64,000 nucleotides of DNA from Toxonevra muliebris. Lineage: Eukaryota > Arthropoda > Insecta > Diptera > Pallopteridae. Positions within the stretch are counted from its first letter, which is position 1, and every line of letters begins with the position of its first letter. Positions 34,195 through 45,702 of this stretch are shown in pieces. The notes beneath the pieces were generated by a model. That model did not search any database and was not told the DNA's origin. It saw nothing but the letters and a program-made list of their open reading frames with translations. The position numbers were made by a program, and so were the translations under genes. The stretch is from positions 16,216,815 through 16,280,814 of the forward strand of contig OY829330.1 of the NCBI GenBank assembly GCA_963691655.1, written 5' to 3'.

Positions 34195-34359
34195 CTAGTT
34201 ATCGCACTTTATTCTATATTCAGAAACATAGAACTGGTCGATGTCATTAGAAGAAAATTCTTCAATAAGAATAAAATTTTCTTCCATATTATTATTAAAT
34301 ACAATTTCTGCCATCGCACATGCACCATTCAACTTTCGCCTTTGTTCACTTTTGCTCAT
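34195..34359 (-). CDS. Small 54-residue frame, unrecognised
   Basis: ATG at 34359 opens a frame of 54 codons on the minus strand starting MSKSEQRRKLNGACAMAEIV, acidic in its second half, ending at TAG. It resembles the start of a transposon protein, but no domain is identifiable. Could be chance. Confidence 0.2.
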   Translation of the reverse strand: MSKSEQRRKLNGACAMAEIVFNNNMEENFILIEEFSSNDIDQFYVSEYRIKCDN

Positions 34360-34440
34360 TTTTTTAAAAAAAAGCTTTCACAAATTTTCATATTGTACTA
34401 AACCTACAAAAAACAATAAAAGGAAATTTGATTTTTGAAT

Positions 34441-35555
34441 TTGTAATGCAACTTTAATACTTTTTCTTATAAAATGGAATGCAACCATGCGCTATAAATT
34501 TTCCGACAACAAAAAATAGAGTTTTGTTGCTAGAGCATTAGATTGGCAACATTGATCGTTGAGAAAAAAAGAGAGTTGATTGATATTTACCCCAGAGTGC
34601 ACTATCTCAGTTTAACATTCGTTCACAAAAAGAGTTGACACGCTGTACGTAACTTCATCTTTTAGGTTATCTGGATGAGGCCATTTTGAAATCTGTTTGT
34701 GAAAGAAAACAGGTAGCGCGGACAGGCGCTGCTAACTCAGAAAGTGTCGCTGCTAAAAAAAATCGATACCTTTTTCACCTGCCATGCCTGCTTACAAACT
34801 AACGGATATAAACGATAGACAAAAATAATTACATATAACTACCCTTGACCCATTGTTTACTTTTTTTATATGTTTGACTAAAGTATATACCTGCACATGA
34901 AATTAAAAAAAAAATTTTGTGCACAAAAATATTTTGAGGTGTGGAGTGAACAGACAGACAATCACACTCATACATTGGATGAAAACATTTGTAAATTTTC
35001 GACATAATTCAAGAACTGGTTTTCGAATAGTAGAAAAATTCCAAAGAACCAGTTTTTGTTTCCGTTTATTTATTTATGTTTTTTTAATAATTAAATATGT
35101 AGTATTGTTCAAAAGACAAAAAATACAAGTTAAGTATTTTTTCTATTTAAAGTGTTTTGGAATCTTATGAATGCATCAAACGTTCACACTCAAATAAATT
35201 TTTTTAGTAGATTTAATGACGTATTAAGGGTGGTTTTACGTAAACAAAATCAAAGAAAAAAATTTATCGTTTTCTGGTGTATGGTGCGAAATGTGATCGC
35301 TGTACGCAACAGAGGTGAATAAAGCTGTGATCAAAAGAAATAATCGCTTTTTTGTTACTTTTTTTATAACTTTTATTTTAAAATATAGAATTTCGGGTGT
35401 TGATTCGATACCCACATAGTATCGTTACTTTTACACATTACTTGTATAGAATAAAAGTATCAAGCTACTGAAAAGTTCCAATTTGTTGAGTAGTGTTACC
35501 TTATGTACCGTTACATAGAGTTTCGGCTTGCAGCTGAGCTAGAATTGGTTCCTGC
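34441..35555. other. AT-rich intergenic stretch
   Basis: Near 35395-35445 is a partial end-like sequence (GTTGATTCGATACCCACATA) similar to the right end of the hAT-like element at 50049-50848. No gene seen. Confidence 0.4.
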
Positions 35556-35816
35556 CGGCCGAAATCCTCGAAAAGCAGTTTGGACACGATTCTGTGAGTT
35601 GGTTTGCCTTTTCGTCATTCGATGACTTTAAGTCCACTGGACCCGACGGCATTTATCCAATCATGCTAAAGCGAGGAGGGATATATCTTATGAAGGTTCT
35701 GGAAAGGATCTTCAAGGCTTGTCTCGCTCACGGACATATTCCACGTTTTTGGCGCTCGGTTAAAGTTGTATTTCTTCCTAAACCGGGAAGGGATAACTAC
35801 GCTCTACCGAAGAGTT
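35556..35816 (+). pseudogene. LINE reverse transcriptase N-terminal fragment
   Basis: The frame reads ILEKQFGHDSVSWFAFSSFDDFKSTGPDGIYPIMLKRGG and on to HIPRFWRSVKVVFLPKPGRD, matching the start of the RT domain of non-LTR elements (K-S-x-GPDGI-P then W-x-x-A-x-V-x-x-I-PKPG). It is cut off at about 35816, where minus-strand gypsy sequence begins. No downstream RT motifs remain. Confidence 0.75.
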
Positions 35817-36590
35817 AACCATCTTTCTTTGGGAACAGTCGTCCATTTTCTAAGACATATTCATCGTTAGCCGTTTTATTCTCCATCTGCAAATCTCCAA
35901 CAATACGCTTTATATCCACATCCTGCAGCTGCATACTAAATAACCAGTCAGTCTCATCCAACTCAATTTTCCTTACTCGTAAAGAGGCTTCATCAACATC
36001 ACGTGACACCTCGACAGGTGCTCGACTTAACGCGTCCACATGTTGCATGCGGATCCCGCTCAATTTTTATGTCATACTCCTGAACTTTCAACCACCCACG
36101 AGCTATACGTGGTATCAGTTCTTTTTTCTCCATCGCAGTTTTAATCGCATTGCAATCGGAGATCACCCTGACTTCCTTTCCGTGCACACAATATTTTAAA
36201 CTTTCGAGAGTTTCTACTACCGCGAGTGTCTCCAATTCGTATATGTAAAATTTCTTCTCGTTTTCACTTGTCGATCTACTAAAATAAACCACTGGCTTCC
36301 ATTCACCATTTTCGTTTTGCAGTAATACTCCAGCTAGTCCGATGGAACTTGCGTCAGTGTGAATTTCGTGTTCTGCTTCCATTCTATAAGACGTCATTAC
36401 GGGTTTAAACGGGTTTTTCCTGCTCGTCATGCCACTGATATTGTTGATCTTGGCAAAGTAATCGTCGTAGTGGTTCAGATTTTATGGCATAGCTGGGAAC
36501 AAACTTCCTAAAATACCCGCTTAAACCCAGAAATTTTCTTACTTCGGTTACGTTCGTTGGTGTCGTCAAGTTGCTAATAGCTGCTGTTTA
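35817..36590 (-). pseudogene. Ty3/gypsy Pol fragment (RT end, RNase H)
   Basis: Minus-strand frames give, in order, VTEVRKFLGLSGYFRKFVPS (end of RT), HTDASSIGLAGVLLQNENG (RNase H start with the first acidic residue), SDCNAIKTAM and HVDALSRAP, all standard gypsy landmarks. A frameshift separates the RNase H part (36430-35999) from the HVDALSRAP part (36063-35815). The fragment stops abruptly at the LINE junction and before the integrase core. Confidence 0.82.
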
Positions 36591-37062
36591 GACAGAGCCT
36601 TTTCAATTAATAAGAAGGTATTGCAAAAACATTTTCGAGCCATTTAAAATAGTAAAGACCATTTTTTCCTCAAATCCGTACTACTTGTAAAAGAATGACT
36701 CATATATGAAACTTTGAAAATGCAATAACTTTGAACTCATTAAATTAGATGTGATAATATAAATTGTCATAACCATATGCCATGGTAAATATTATCACAA
36801 TCACATGTAAAAATTCGATGCCGTCATAAGTATAAAGCTTTTGGCAACTATTTTCCCATCAAATATGACGGTATTCCTCCTGCCTCCTTCTCCCACGTAA
36901 AAGTTCTGTTTCGGATCCCAATGAACCTTACCCTTCCTCCTCTACGCAATTTTTAACTTTTTCATAATTCTTACAAAAAGGTTGAAGAACTGTCGCCTTT
37001 TAGCTTAAGTCTCTTGTTAACGTGTTTTTACCTATTTTACTCCTTTCTTTACGGTACATTTT
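36591..37062. other. Intergenic stretch
   Basis: No gene seen. Confidence 0.3.
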
Positions 37063-37216
37063 AAGGTATGTATACGAAAAAACTGGTTGCAGTAAACATG
37101 TTGTATTAATTCAAATATGACAGTTACAGCAAATGTTACTGTTATTAATGCGTAGAGAATTTTCCGTTTTACATTTCTGCTTCATTATTTTTTCCAATTT
37201 TTTTACATTACGCAAA

Positions 37217-37515
37217 ATGAGTCCATTGAAATCGAGCACGCGCGATATAATTGTGCGCAAAAATCAAGATTTTCCACATATGTCACATAAAGGCATTCCC
37301 AAAAGCTTAAAAATAGCAAAATCTACGGTAACTTTAGTGCTTAAAAACGTTAGTGAACGACTAACTACCGAAAGGAAAACTGGAAGTGGGCGAAAGAAGG
37401 TGTTCATCTCGGAGGAAAAAGCAAGGAAAGTGAAAAACTTGTTTCAAAGAAATCCAGGCTTTTCCATCAGAGATGTTGCTTAAAAAGTCCATATGTCACC
37501 CGGATATGTCCAAAA
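37217..37515 (+). pseudogene. Tc1-like transposase N-terminal fragment
   Basis: Beginning at the ATG of MSPLKSSTRDIIVRKNQDF the frame shows a helix-turn-helix-like layout: KGIPKSLKIAKSTVTLVLKN, then a GRK basic hook (GSGRKKVF), then FQRNPGFSIRDVA ending at a stop. This is the paired-type DNA-binding half of a Tc1 transposase. The reading continues poorly to 37515, where the foldback insertion starts; no catalytic DDE part is seen. Confidence 0.65.
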
Positions 37516-37518
37516 AGT

Positions 37519-38641
37519 ACACCCAGAAAAATATCCATCTCTAAAACAAAGAAAAAGTTTCCTCAATTTGAATCCACGAAAATTTCTCTCGTTTATATAA
37601 ATTTCCTCAAAATGAAGAAAAATGTGTTCCTTTCATGCAACCATGGTGTTCAATTTGAAGTTAGTTATTTCTTCATTTTTGGAAATTGCCCACCAATTGC
37701 AATAAAATCCCAAGTTTTAATGAAAGTGTTAATACTAAAATTAAAAATAAAAAAGTAAGTAAAATACAAGAAAATATTGGTGTGGTAAATGGGCATCTAC
37801 ATATATCATTTTTTTTAAAACTTAGTCCTTACAACGCGTCGCTGCATATTATTTTAACTCAATAGCTTTTTCGAATTACTTTGTCTATTGTTAACACAAA
37901 TGTGCATGGAACAATGGACGTTTCCATAAACCTGTTTCTTCCAAAATTTAGTCGCATCAGCATATAAAAATTCAAGCACCATTTGGCTACGAAACAAAAG
38001 TACACCCAGAGAAATACTTACTTGGTTCGAAGAAAAACGTCTATAAAATTGAGGAAAAATGGGAATGATTTGGCTCCGACTTAAAAATTCAAAAGAAACA
38101 CAAAGCGTACGCGATTATCTGCTAAGGCCAACAGTTTTTTGTACAATATATACAAAAATTTTGTATGGAGAACATTTTGGGTATATTCGTCTTTTTCTTA
38201 CATTTTCAACGAAACGTCCATTGTTCCATGCGCATTTATGTTAACAATAGACCAAGTAATTCATTAAAGCTCTTGAGTTAAAATTTTATGCAGAGACGCG
38301 TTGTAAGGACTAAGTTTTAGAAAAAAATTATATTTGAAGATGCCAATTTACCACACCCAAATTTTCTTGTGTTTTATTTACTTTTTTATCTTACTTTTCT
38401 TTAATTTTAGTTTTAACAATTTCATTGAAACTTGGGATTTGATTTCAATTGGTGGGCAGCACCGCAGTTAAATTTCCAAAAAATGAAGAAAAAACTTACT
38501 TCAAATTGAACACCATGGTTGCATGAAAGGAGCACATTTTCTTCATTTTGGGGAAAATTTACATAAACGAGAGAAATTTTCGTGGATTTAAATTGAGGAA
38601 ACTTTTTCTTTGTTCTAGAGATGGGTATTTTACTGGGTGTA
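37519..38641. repeat. Foldback repeat, ~420-bp arms
   Basis: The left arm begins TACACCCAGAAAAATATCCA and runs to about 37935. The right arm (about 38217-38641) is its inverted complement, ending TTTTACTGGGTGTA. Arms match over most of their length, with a loop of roughly 280 bp. TA-flanked CACCCAG ends suggest Tc1/mariner-type mobilisation. Confidence 0.75.
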
Positions 38642-40034
38642 TCAAAATACCATGTAGGGACCAATTACCTTATTTAGAATAAAATAAGGTGGCACCATTA
38701 AACTTACATATTCTTTGTGCATAAAAAATGTAAGAAAGAGACGAATATACCAAAAATATTCTCCATATAAAATTTTGGTATACACAAAAAACTAGCTTTA
38801 TGCTATAAACACTACCAAAGCAGCCGGCCTCTAACCGCGTACTTGAGAGAATAAGCACAATAAGAGCGTCAACCTCTAGCGTCAAGAATATGTAAAAGAA
38901 AAACAAAACAAAAGCAGTTGGATTTGATTATTGTTTTAACAGCGGTTTTTTTTTTTATTTACGTTTTCAATTACCAAAAAATAAAAGGAGAACTTCAATA
39001 TTCTGTAATTTGAAAAAAATTGTTGTATAAATTAAAATTATTTACATCGTTTATTTGTGCAAAAATCATCAAAAGAATCAAGAAACTGAAAGGAAACTCG
39101 AAAAAATACATATATTTTCGTAGTAAAACTTGGCAGCACTTGGCTTTTTTTTGAAAAATATGGCAATGTTTCCCCTCTCACAAGAGAGAAAACATTGTGA
39201 AGTTGAGAAAATTTGAATAGAATCTAGTGTAGCGTCGTTGAGGCGGCAGCTAGCCTCAGAAATTTGTTCCCATACAAATTCATAAAATTCTGTGTGTTTG
39301 TTGTTGAAGCTGAGGCCGGATACTTTGGTTGTGTTTATACCATTACTCTTTTGGCCTTAGCAGACAATCGCGTACGCTTTGCTTTTATTTTGAATTTTTT
39401 AGTTAGCGTCTCTATTTTAAGCGAAGCGGTTGTGTTTGTGGCTGTTGATATAATTTATGAAAAAAATTTATATATATTGTGAAAAAAAAACAAAATATAT
39501 TCGAAAGAAATAAATTTCAATAAACTTCAATTTATAATTTTTTGATGGCCATAAGGATCTTTTGATCATTTCAAGGCGACGACGTCTGTAGTGTGCGTGA
39601 AAATACGTATGAATGTAAACCTTAATACTAATTAAAGATAAAATAATAAATGAATACAAGTAAAAAACATGATTTCTATGCCTTTTAATTAAAACAACAT
39701 TGTAGAAAATATTCCATAAATTGAGGATTTTTTTTCTAAAAAGGTAGTAAATTTACTTCAATTTATGGAAATTATTCCTCAAATTGAGTAAAATTTTACC
39801 TAAATTATATACAATTTCTCATATTGAAAAAAAAAATATTATTCATTTGACTTATGGAAAACTTCCTTCTTTCAAGGAAATTTTTTTCTAAAATAAAGAA
39901 AAAATATTTCCTCAATTCAAAGAAATTTTGTATATCTAAATGAGGAAACCGTTTCTATGGCGCCAAATCATTCCGGTGTTTCTTCAATTTGATAGCAGTT
40001 TTTCTTCAAACGAGGTAAGTATTTCTCTGGGTGT
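38003..40034. repeat. Second TACACCCAG end pair, interleaved
   Basis: A further left end (TACACCCAGAGAAATACTTA, 38003) pairs with a right end at 40034 that reads inward TACACCCAGAGAAATACTTA over 20 bp, then more loosely over about 100 bp (both contain GGAATGATTTGGC). Its left end lies within the loop of the foldback at 37519-38641, giving an interleaved rather than nested order. Additional inverted pieces occur at 38110-38205 and 38725-38800. Confidence 0.65.
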
Positions 40035-40489
40035 ACGCAGAGTGAAAGGACTTTAATCAGCTTCCTGGTCAATCAAATGTCATCTCAAATGTCCCGAAGT
40101 GATGTGCAACGTTTAATGGCTGGAGTTAAATCAAAATTGCGATCTTTCGCACACTCACCAACCAAATAAATAAAGTTTTTATTTTTCTTAAAGTTACTAT
40201 TATAACCTTTCAATTGATGTGTGAGTTTCTGTTTTTGTTTAAAAAATATAACTTTTATAAAAAGTTAATGTCGACCAGTTTTTTTCGTATACATGCCTTG
40301 TCTTAAATTTTTTATTTTTTAACCAAATTGGGCATTCTTTTTTGATACTATCGCTTTCCTTCAGCTTATTTTTTACACTAGCGCTCCATATTTGATCTGT
40401 CATTTTGAATTTTGTATATTTGTTGTCATATTTTTAATCAATGACCTCAAAATTTTTCTACACTAATTGCAAAAGCTTTATTGTGGTTA

Positions 40490-42460
40490 TATGAGATATA
40501 GCGGCCAAGGAAAAAAAAGTGAGGTTCTGAAATTCGTTGAAATTCTGAAATTCGTTGAAATTCGGCCTAATTGAACCTCTAGAAAATATGAATGCGGGCG
40601 CACAATTTTTTAAATAATACCCTTAAAGTTTAAAAATGCGATCTGCATTACTATGGTAAAGAGACAAAGAAACAGAATAGCTATAATGGTTCGATCTAAT
40701 ATAGCTAATATACCTATTCATAAAATAAAGAAAAATCAAATATAATAATACTATTAAAACTTTAAAAGATATGCAAATAGAAGCTGGGAGAAAATAGAAA
40801 AAATATCCTCCCAAAGCGATATTGAGCTACATTACTCTTAATGTACTAGCAAATGTGAAAACAAAAAACAAAGCCAGTGAATACAAAAGCTTTTACCTTT
40901 AGAATATTTAGGTATTTGTGCAATGCGTTGTTAGTTACAAACCAGGGTGCTTTTCATAAGAATCTCAGTGTTTTGAATTGATAGCGTTGTAGTATTTCGA
41001 AGTTTGACCTACTAGTGATATCCCACAATTTAACTCCGTATGTACAAACTGGTTTCAATATCATTTTATAAATTAGTAGTTTGTTCTCAAGATTCAGCTC
41101 TTATTTCGGACCCAATAACCAGTACATGTGTTTTATTTTTATGTTAAGGTGTACCCTCTTCACTTTTATATGCTTTTTCCAATTTAATCTTTTATCAAGA
41201 TGTAGTCATAAATATTTAACACAGTTACGTTTGGGGATAGTAATTCCATTCAGATTTCTTCTTAATGAACACGTGCTATTTGCTGACTTGACTTGTCACC
41301 TTTGTTTTCCAACGAAGAAGCCATTGTTGAATGTCGTCGAGCTGTTTCTGAACTAGTTTGCAGCTTATGTAGGAGATCCATTTGACGTTAAAATGGCAAT
41401 ATCCTCTGGATAAGTAGCAATAGTAACACCATCAGTTTCAGGAAAGTCGCAAGTAAAAATTTAATAAAGAGCAGGTCTCAGAACATTGCCCTGTGGTAAT
41501 CCGGCTTTTATTTGATATATGTCTGATGTTTCATCATTTACTTTGACATAGAATGATCTTTCATGTAGATGGGATTTTAAGACCAAATAAAACGGAGCTG
41601 AAAGTAAATTTTTTAATTTGAATAATAATAGCTCTTGATGCCAAACTCTGTCGAACGATTGTTGAATGCCCAAAAATATGGGAGAGCAATATTTTTTGCG
41701 TTCCAGAAAGTCAGTGACAATATTCATGCGATGATATTGCTCAGGACGTGCTTATGACGATTGGTGATCCGGAATTATATTCTTATTTTCTAGTATTATA
41801 AGCAATCTACTCAAGAGTATTCTTTCGAATATTTTCGAGAATATTGCCAGCAAACTTATAGGTCTATATGAAGACACTAAGTTTTCAGATTTATTTGGTT
41901 TAGGTATCATTATTTTTTCAGCACATTTTCATGGATAAGGAAAGTGCTTTAATTTTTGCCTGTTTAAGTTATTAAATTGAAAATCCTTTGGGGGGGGAGG
42001 AAATTTCCCCCTGTTTCCGCCCCCCTCGTATCCGCGCCTGCTTTAGGAGATACATGAATTAAAGTACATTGCTACCACGCTCAGTCCGACACCTATGTAT
42101 CTATCTCCTAAACTAATATAGATCCCATTTTGAGATTTTAAGGGTATTATTTAAATACTTTAAGCTAAATTTTGATAAAAAAAATTTGTTTTTTAAATAG
42201 TCGAAGTTAATAAAATTCTTATTTTAAACTTTTACTTCCGGTTTGGTGTATAAAAAAAATTTTAATTTCCGGTCGGACTCTGAAAAATCCATATTTTAGT
42301 TACGTCCATTTTTTAAAAACTTGTAACTTGGTAACTAAACTTCATAAAAAAAAATTGTGTGTCCACATTCATATTTTCTAGAAGTTCAATTAGGCCGAAT
42401 TTCAGAACTTCACATTTTTTTACGTTGCCCGCTTCACATGAAATGCCTCATATGTCAAAA
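40490..42460. repeat. Inverted repeat flanking the jockey-like fragment
   Basis: The block at about 40500-40625 (GAAATTCGGCCTAATTGAAC, then CTAGAAAATATGAATG and AATAATACCCTTAAA) has an inverted counterpart at about 42140-42455 (AAGGGTATTATTTAAA, then CATTCATATTTTCTAGAAGT and AATTAGGCCGAATTTC). Parent element unknown. Confidence 0.55.
40885..41950 (-). pseudogene. Jockey-like LINE reverse transcriptase, decayed
   Basis: Minus-strand frames give IMIPKPNKSENLVSSYRPIS, LLAIFSKIFERIL, QQSFDRVWHQELLLFKLK, IKAGLPQGNVLRPALY and further on YKMILKPVCTYGVKLWD and TLRFL-x-KAPWFV. This is the order in jockey ORF2: RT fingers, palm with PQGSVLGP, then the thumb and tail. The catalytic box reads as YPEDIAILTS, with the usual F/Y-ADD changed. 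Several stops and frameshifts are present. Confidence 0.82.
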
Positions 42461-42642
42461 TCTTTTTTAAAAACTGTTATTTTTCACCTTCTATAACTTC
42501 GAAACAATGACTAGACTAAAATTAAAACATAAAATTAATATCCCTTAACTCTGGAACCATAGCGCTCTTTTATGTATATTACGTTAAGACCAACACTACG
42601 TAAATTTTACGTGCAGATGATTATCCTACTGATACGCTTTAA

Positions 42643-42952
42643 CCCATTAATGACGAGTGGGAACCAAAGTAGATAGATCAAGAAAGCAACTTGAGAAAAA
42701 ATTGCTTTTGAACATGGCTCAGCAACGGCTCAGCGACATAGCTATTACTGGGTTAATAATTTCAATGTTTTACAGTATCAATTGTTATTTTTTTATTTTA
42801 TTGAACTATTTATTCGTAAACAAAATTAAAAATATTTATAATACAACTTCATTTTATTAAAAAAAAGAGTTTTGAAAAATTGTATTTTGATGCTCACCAC
42901 AAATTGCAGATTTTTCGGATAAGTGAATTTTACGTACATTATGGTTCATGGG
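42643..42952. mobile_element. piggyBac-like MITE family P2, 310 bp
   Basis: CCCATTAATGACG follows TTAA (42639-42642), and GGTTCATGGG precedes TTAA (42953-42956), a perfect TTAA duplication with short CCCAT inverted ends. The start is like the sequence after TTAA near 17945. Non-coding. Confidence 0.72.
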
Positions 42953-43100
42953 TTAATATAGAGCACTTTCTCATATGTTACAGTTCAAAATTCGAATTCC
43001 CGAAAATGGACCAAATTAGCGTCACTCTTCTAATTAAAATTTAAAATGAAAAAGAAAATAATGTATTTATTCTACATAGTTCCACTTTTACAGTGTGTAC

Positions 43101-44557
43101 TAGTGTCCGACCAATTATTCGGCTTCGGTTCTTCGGCTATTCGGCCTAAAATTGCACCTTCGGCTTCGGCAAAAAGTGGCCGAAATTTTGACCGAAGTAT
43201 TTTCCGAAGCCGAAGATTATAAGCATTTTATAATAATTTTTACTATAAATTGGCAGTAAAAATTGAAACAAATAAATAAATGTGAAATGGTTATATAAAG
43301 TATTTACATTACAATTTCCGTGTTATATTTTCTCCGTTTGATTGTTTCATTTTTACTTTTGAAGTAACCCACAGATTTACAACCGTACAAACAGTTATCA
43401 GTGATTCTTTTTAACGAACAACCTGCTTGAGCTAATGCAATTAGAGGCAGCAGAAACCAGCCAAACTTTTTTACTTTTTAAGGAAGACTTGAAGCGAATT
43501 GAAAAGAAGCGTGAATTGTTAGAGAAACCGACACTTTCCATTACTGGCGTTTCACTTTTTTTTTTGCTTGAAAATTGAAAATTGTTTTGGCTAAAATCGC
43601 TCTACAATATATGTGTAAAGGGATTCTTTGAAATTTACAGCCCATTTTTAATTATTTTTATTTGCACAAAACACACACAAAAATTCTTCTTCTACTCCAA
43701 ACTTGTAATCTGTCAAAAAACTAATTTGAAATTCCTTATTTTTATCGTGTGTCCACCTTAATTTGAAATGCAGAATTTCAACGAAATGAACTCTCGTGTG
43801 TCCGCAGTATAAAACAGTAAAATTAATTATTTTGTTTGAATTTGAGATAAAAATAAACAAAATACTTCTCGTCATACTAGCCAGATAAAAAAAACTAGAT
43901 GTGAGTACCTAGGAATATAAACTTTTTATGCAAAATATTTAGTTATTTAAAAAAAATGTATAAAAAGTTTATTCAACAACAAACACTTTTAGGCATTCGA
44001 CTTTTCCGGCTTCATAAAACCACGCCCATTAAATTTTTTATGGTTTTGAGATCAGATTTATGCTTTTTACATTAAAATTTATCAATCCCATTTTTTTTTA
44101 ATCAATCAAAAATTTGAGAGCTAGAGGGTTAATTCTAGTTCCGGCTACAGGTCTATCGATTGATACGCTGATTCAATCTTTGGTTTTTTAGATAAGCAGA
44201 ATCATGGTAGCCATCGGCCAACTTTTTTTTTGGGCACAGGAGTCTTTGAACGACAGTCGTTCTATAGTCGATGTAACTGTATATTTTGACGTAAACAAAT
44301 TTTTAAATGATTCTTGAAATTAATAATATTTGTCAGCTCCTTCGACAGTGAACAGTTATTTAGTGTTACTGGTCAGCTATTTATATTTTTCTGTATATGT
44401 TTGCAAATACATAGGTAGAAAAAATTTACTTTCAGATTTTTATTTTTTATATTTTAAAAATCCTTCGGTCTTCGGCTTCGGCCGAAGGTTAGATGAATGG
44501 CTGAAGTTCGGCTTTGGCTTCGGCTTCGGCCAAAAAATCACCTTCGGTCGGACACTA
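43101..44557. mobile_element. hAT element with TTCGGC subterminal array and 8-bp TSD
   Basis: Perfect inverted ends TAGTGTCCGACC are flanked by exact 8-bp duplications GTGTGTAC (43093-43100 and 44558-44565). Both subterminal regions are packed with TTCGGC and CCGAAG words. No intact transposase. A truncated piggyBac-like MITE (43811-44128) lies inside. Confidence 0.92.
43811..44128. mobile_element. piggyBac-like MITE family P1, 5'-truncated copy
   Basis: Matches the right two-thirds of 27498-27993 (TACTTCTCGTCATACTAGCC and the GAGAGCTAGAGGG end) and ends at TTAA (44129-44132). The left end is missing. Confidence 0.78.
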
Positions 44558-44565
44558 GTGTGTAC

Positions 44566-45269
44566 CATGTACAGTGGTCGGACTTGTATGGAGTCAGCGG
44601 CCAAAAATACTTCCAGTTAAGATATAAAGGTGAAACTTTGGTTACGGCTTTGAATCATAATGAGAATTATTATATGATAAAATGGGCGTGGTTGAACACC
44701 TACACACCTAAAAGTTACAGTTGCATAATAGAAAGCAGAAGAAAAAACAACAAGCTTGCTTTGGTCTGAGGGAAATAACACAAACACGAGCAGAAACTGG
44801 CAGCTGATATTAACAGATTAGAATCTTTAAACTTTGACTAATATTAGGAAAAAATCCCAATCAAACAACTAAAATTCTAGGAGCAATTTATTTATATGGA
44901 TAAGAAAACACTAATAATTGTATTGGCACAACATTAATTTTATATAAAGTACACATTAAAATTATTTAAGAATTAAGCTAATATCTTTCTTTTCAATATT
45001 CATTTTGATTTATTTCAATACAAAATTAATTTATATTTTTTTGAATTTTTTTAAGTTGCACTTCACTTTCAACCTCCTCGCACTGCAAGAACCATATAAT
45101 TACATACTCTTTCTTTTGAAGCTATTCTTAAAGAGTACGGTTATAATAAAACAAAAACTACTATACTTTTGAAAAGCTTATTCTTATAGGAAATAGGGAT
45201 GACACATTTGGTTCCAAACTTTTGACTTTTGTTTTTATTTTTGGCCTATGGCAGCCATGGGAGTTGCCA
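44566..45269. other. AT-rich intergenic stretch
   Basis: No gene seen. A 90-codon frame overlapping the hAT right end has no family resemblance. Confidence 0.3.
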
Positions 45270-45702
45270 AACGGTCTTGCTTTGTCTAGATTTTTAGTTC
45301 CGTGTCCACAGTCCCGACCTTCAGAAATTTGCCCAGATAAAATTTTCAAATCTGTAGAGATAAAATTTTTACTGATAAATTTGAGCAAATACATTAAACA
45401 TATTTAAAAATATACCAGGAGTTTCTGGCGCTGAAAATATTTATGCATCAGCTCCATAATTTAAAGTTTTAATGGTGTACTACACTAAATATAAGACGTT
45501 CACTAAATAACAGAAAAGAAGCAAAGTTGAAAAATAAAGAATGTAAGAGGTTTTTCAAGATGGTCCAGCTCACGAACGGTAATAGACCGAGGTTCCTCTT
45601 CAGGAGTGTACAACAAGGCCGGTTTTTTGTGTATGGGGCTCAAGGCACATAAATGTACATAGATAAAAATATATAACTTTTATATTTCAAATATATATAT
45701 AA

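Larger units (their letters stand above)
37063..40299 (+). mobile_element. Tc1-like element split by a foldback cluster
   Basis: The left end near 37063 reads AAGGTATGTATACGAAAAAA and the right end, inward, AAGGCATGTATACGAAAAAA, a strong inverted pair. Inside the left part is a Tc1-type transposase start (37217-37515). Inside the right part, after the insertion, is an open frame ending LMAGVKSKLRSFAHS. The insert occupies 37519-40034. Confidence 0.6.
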
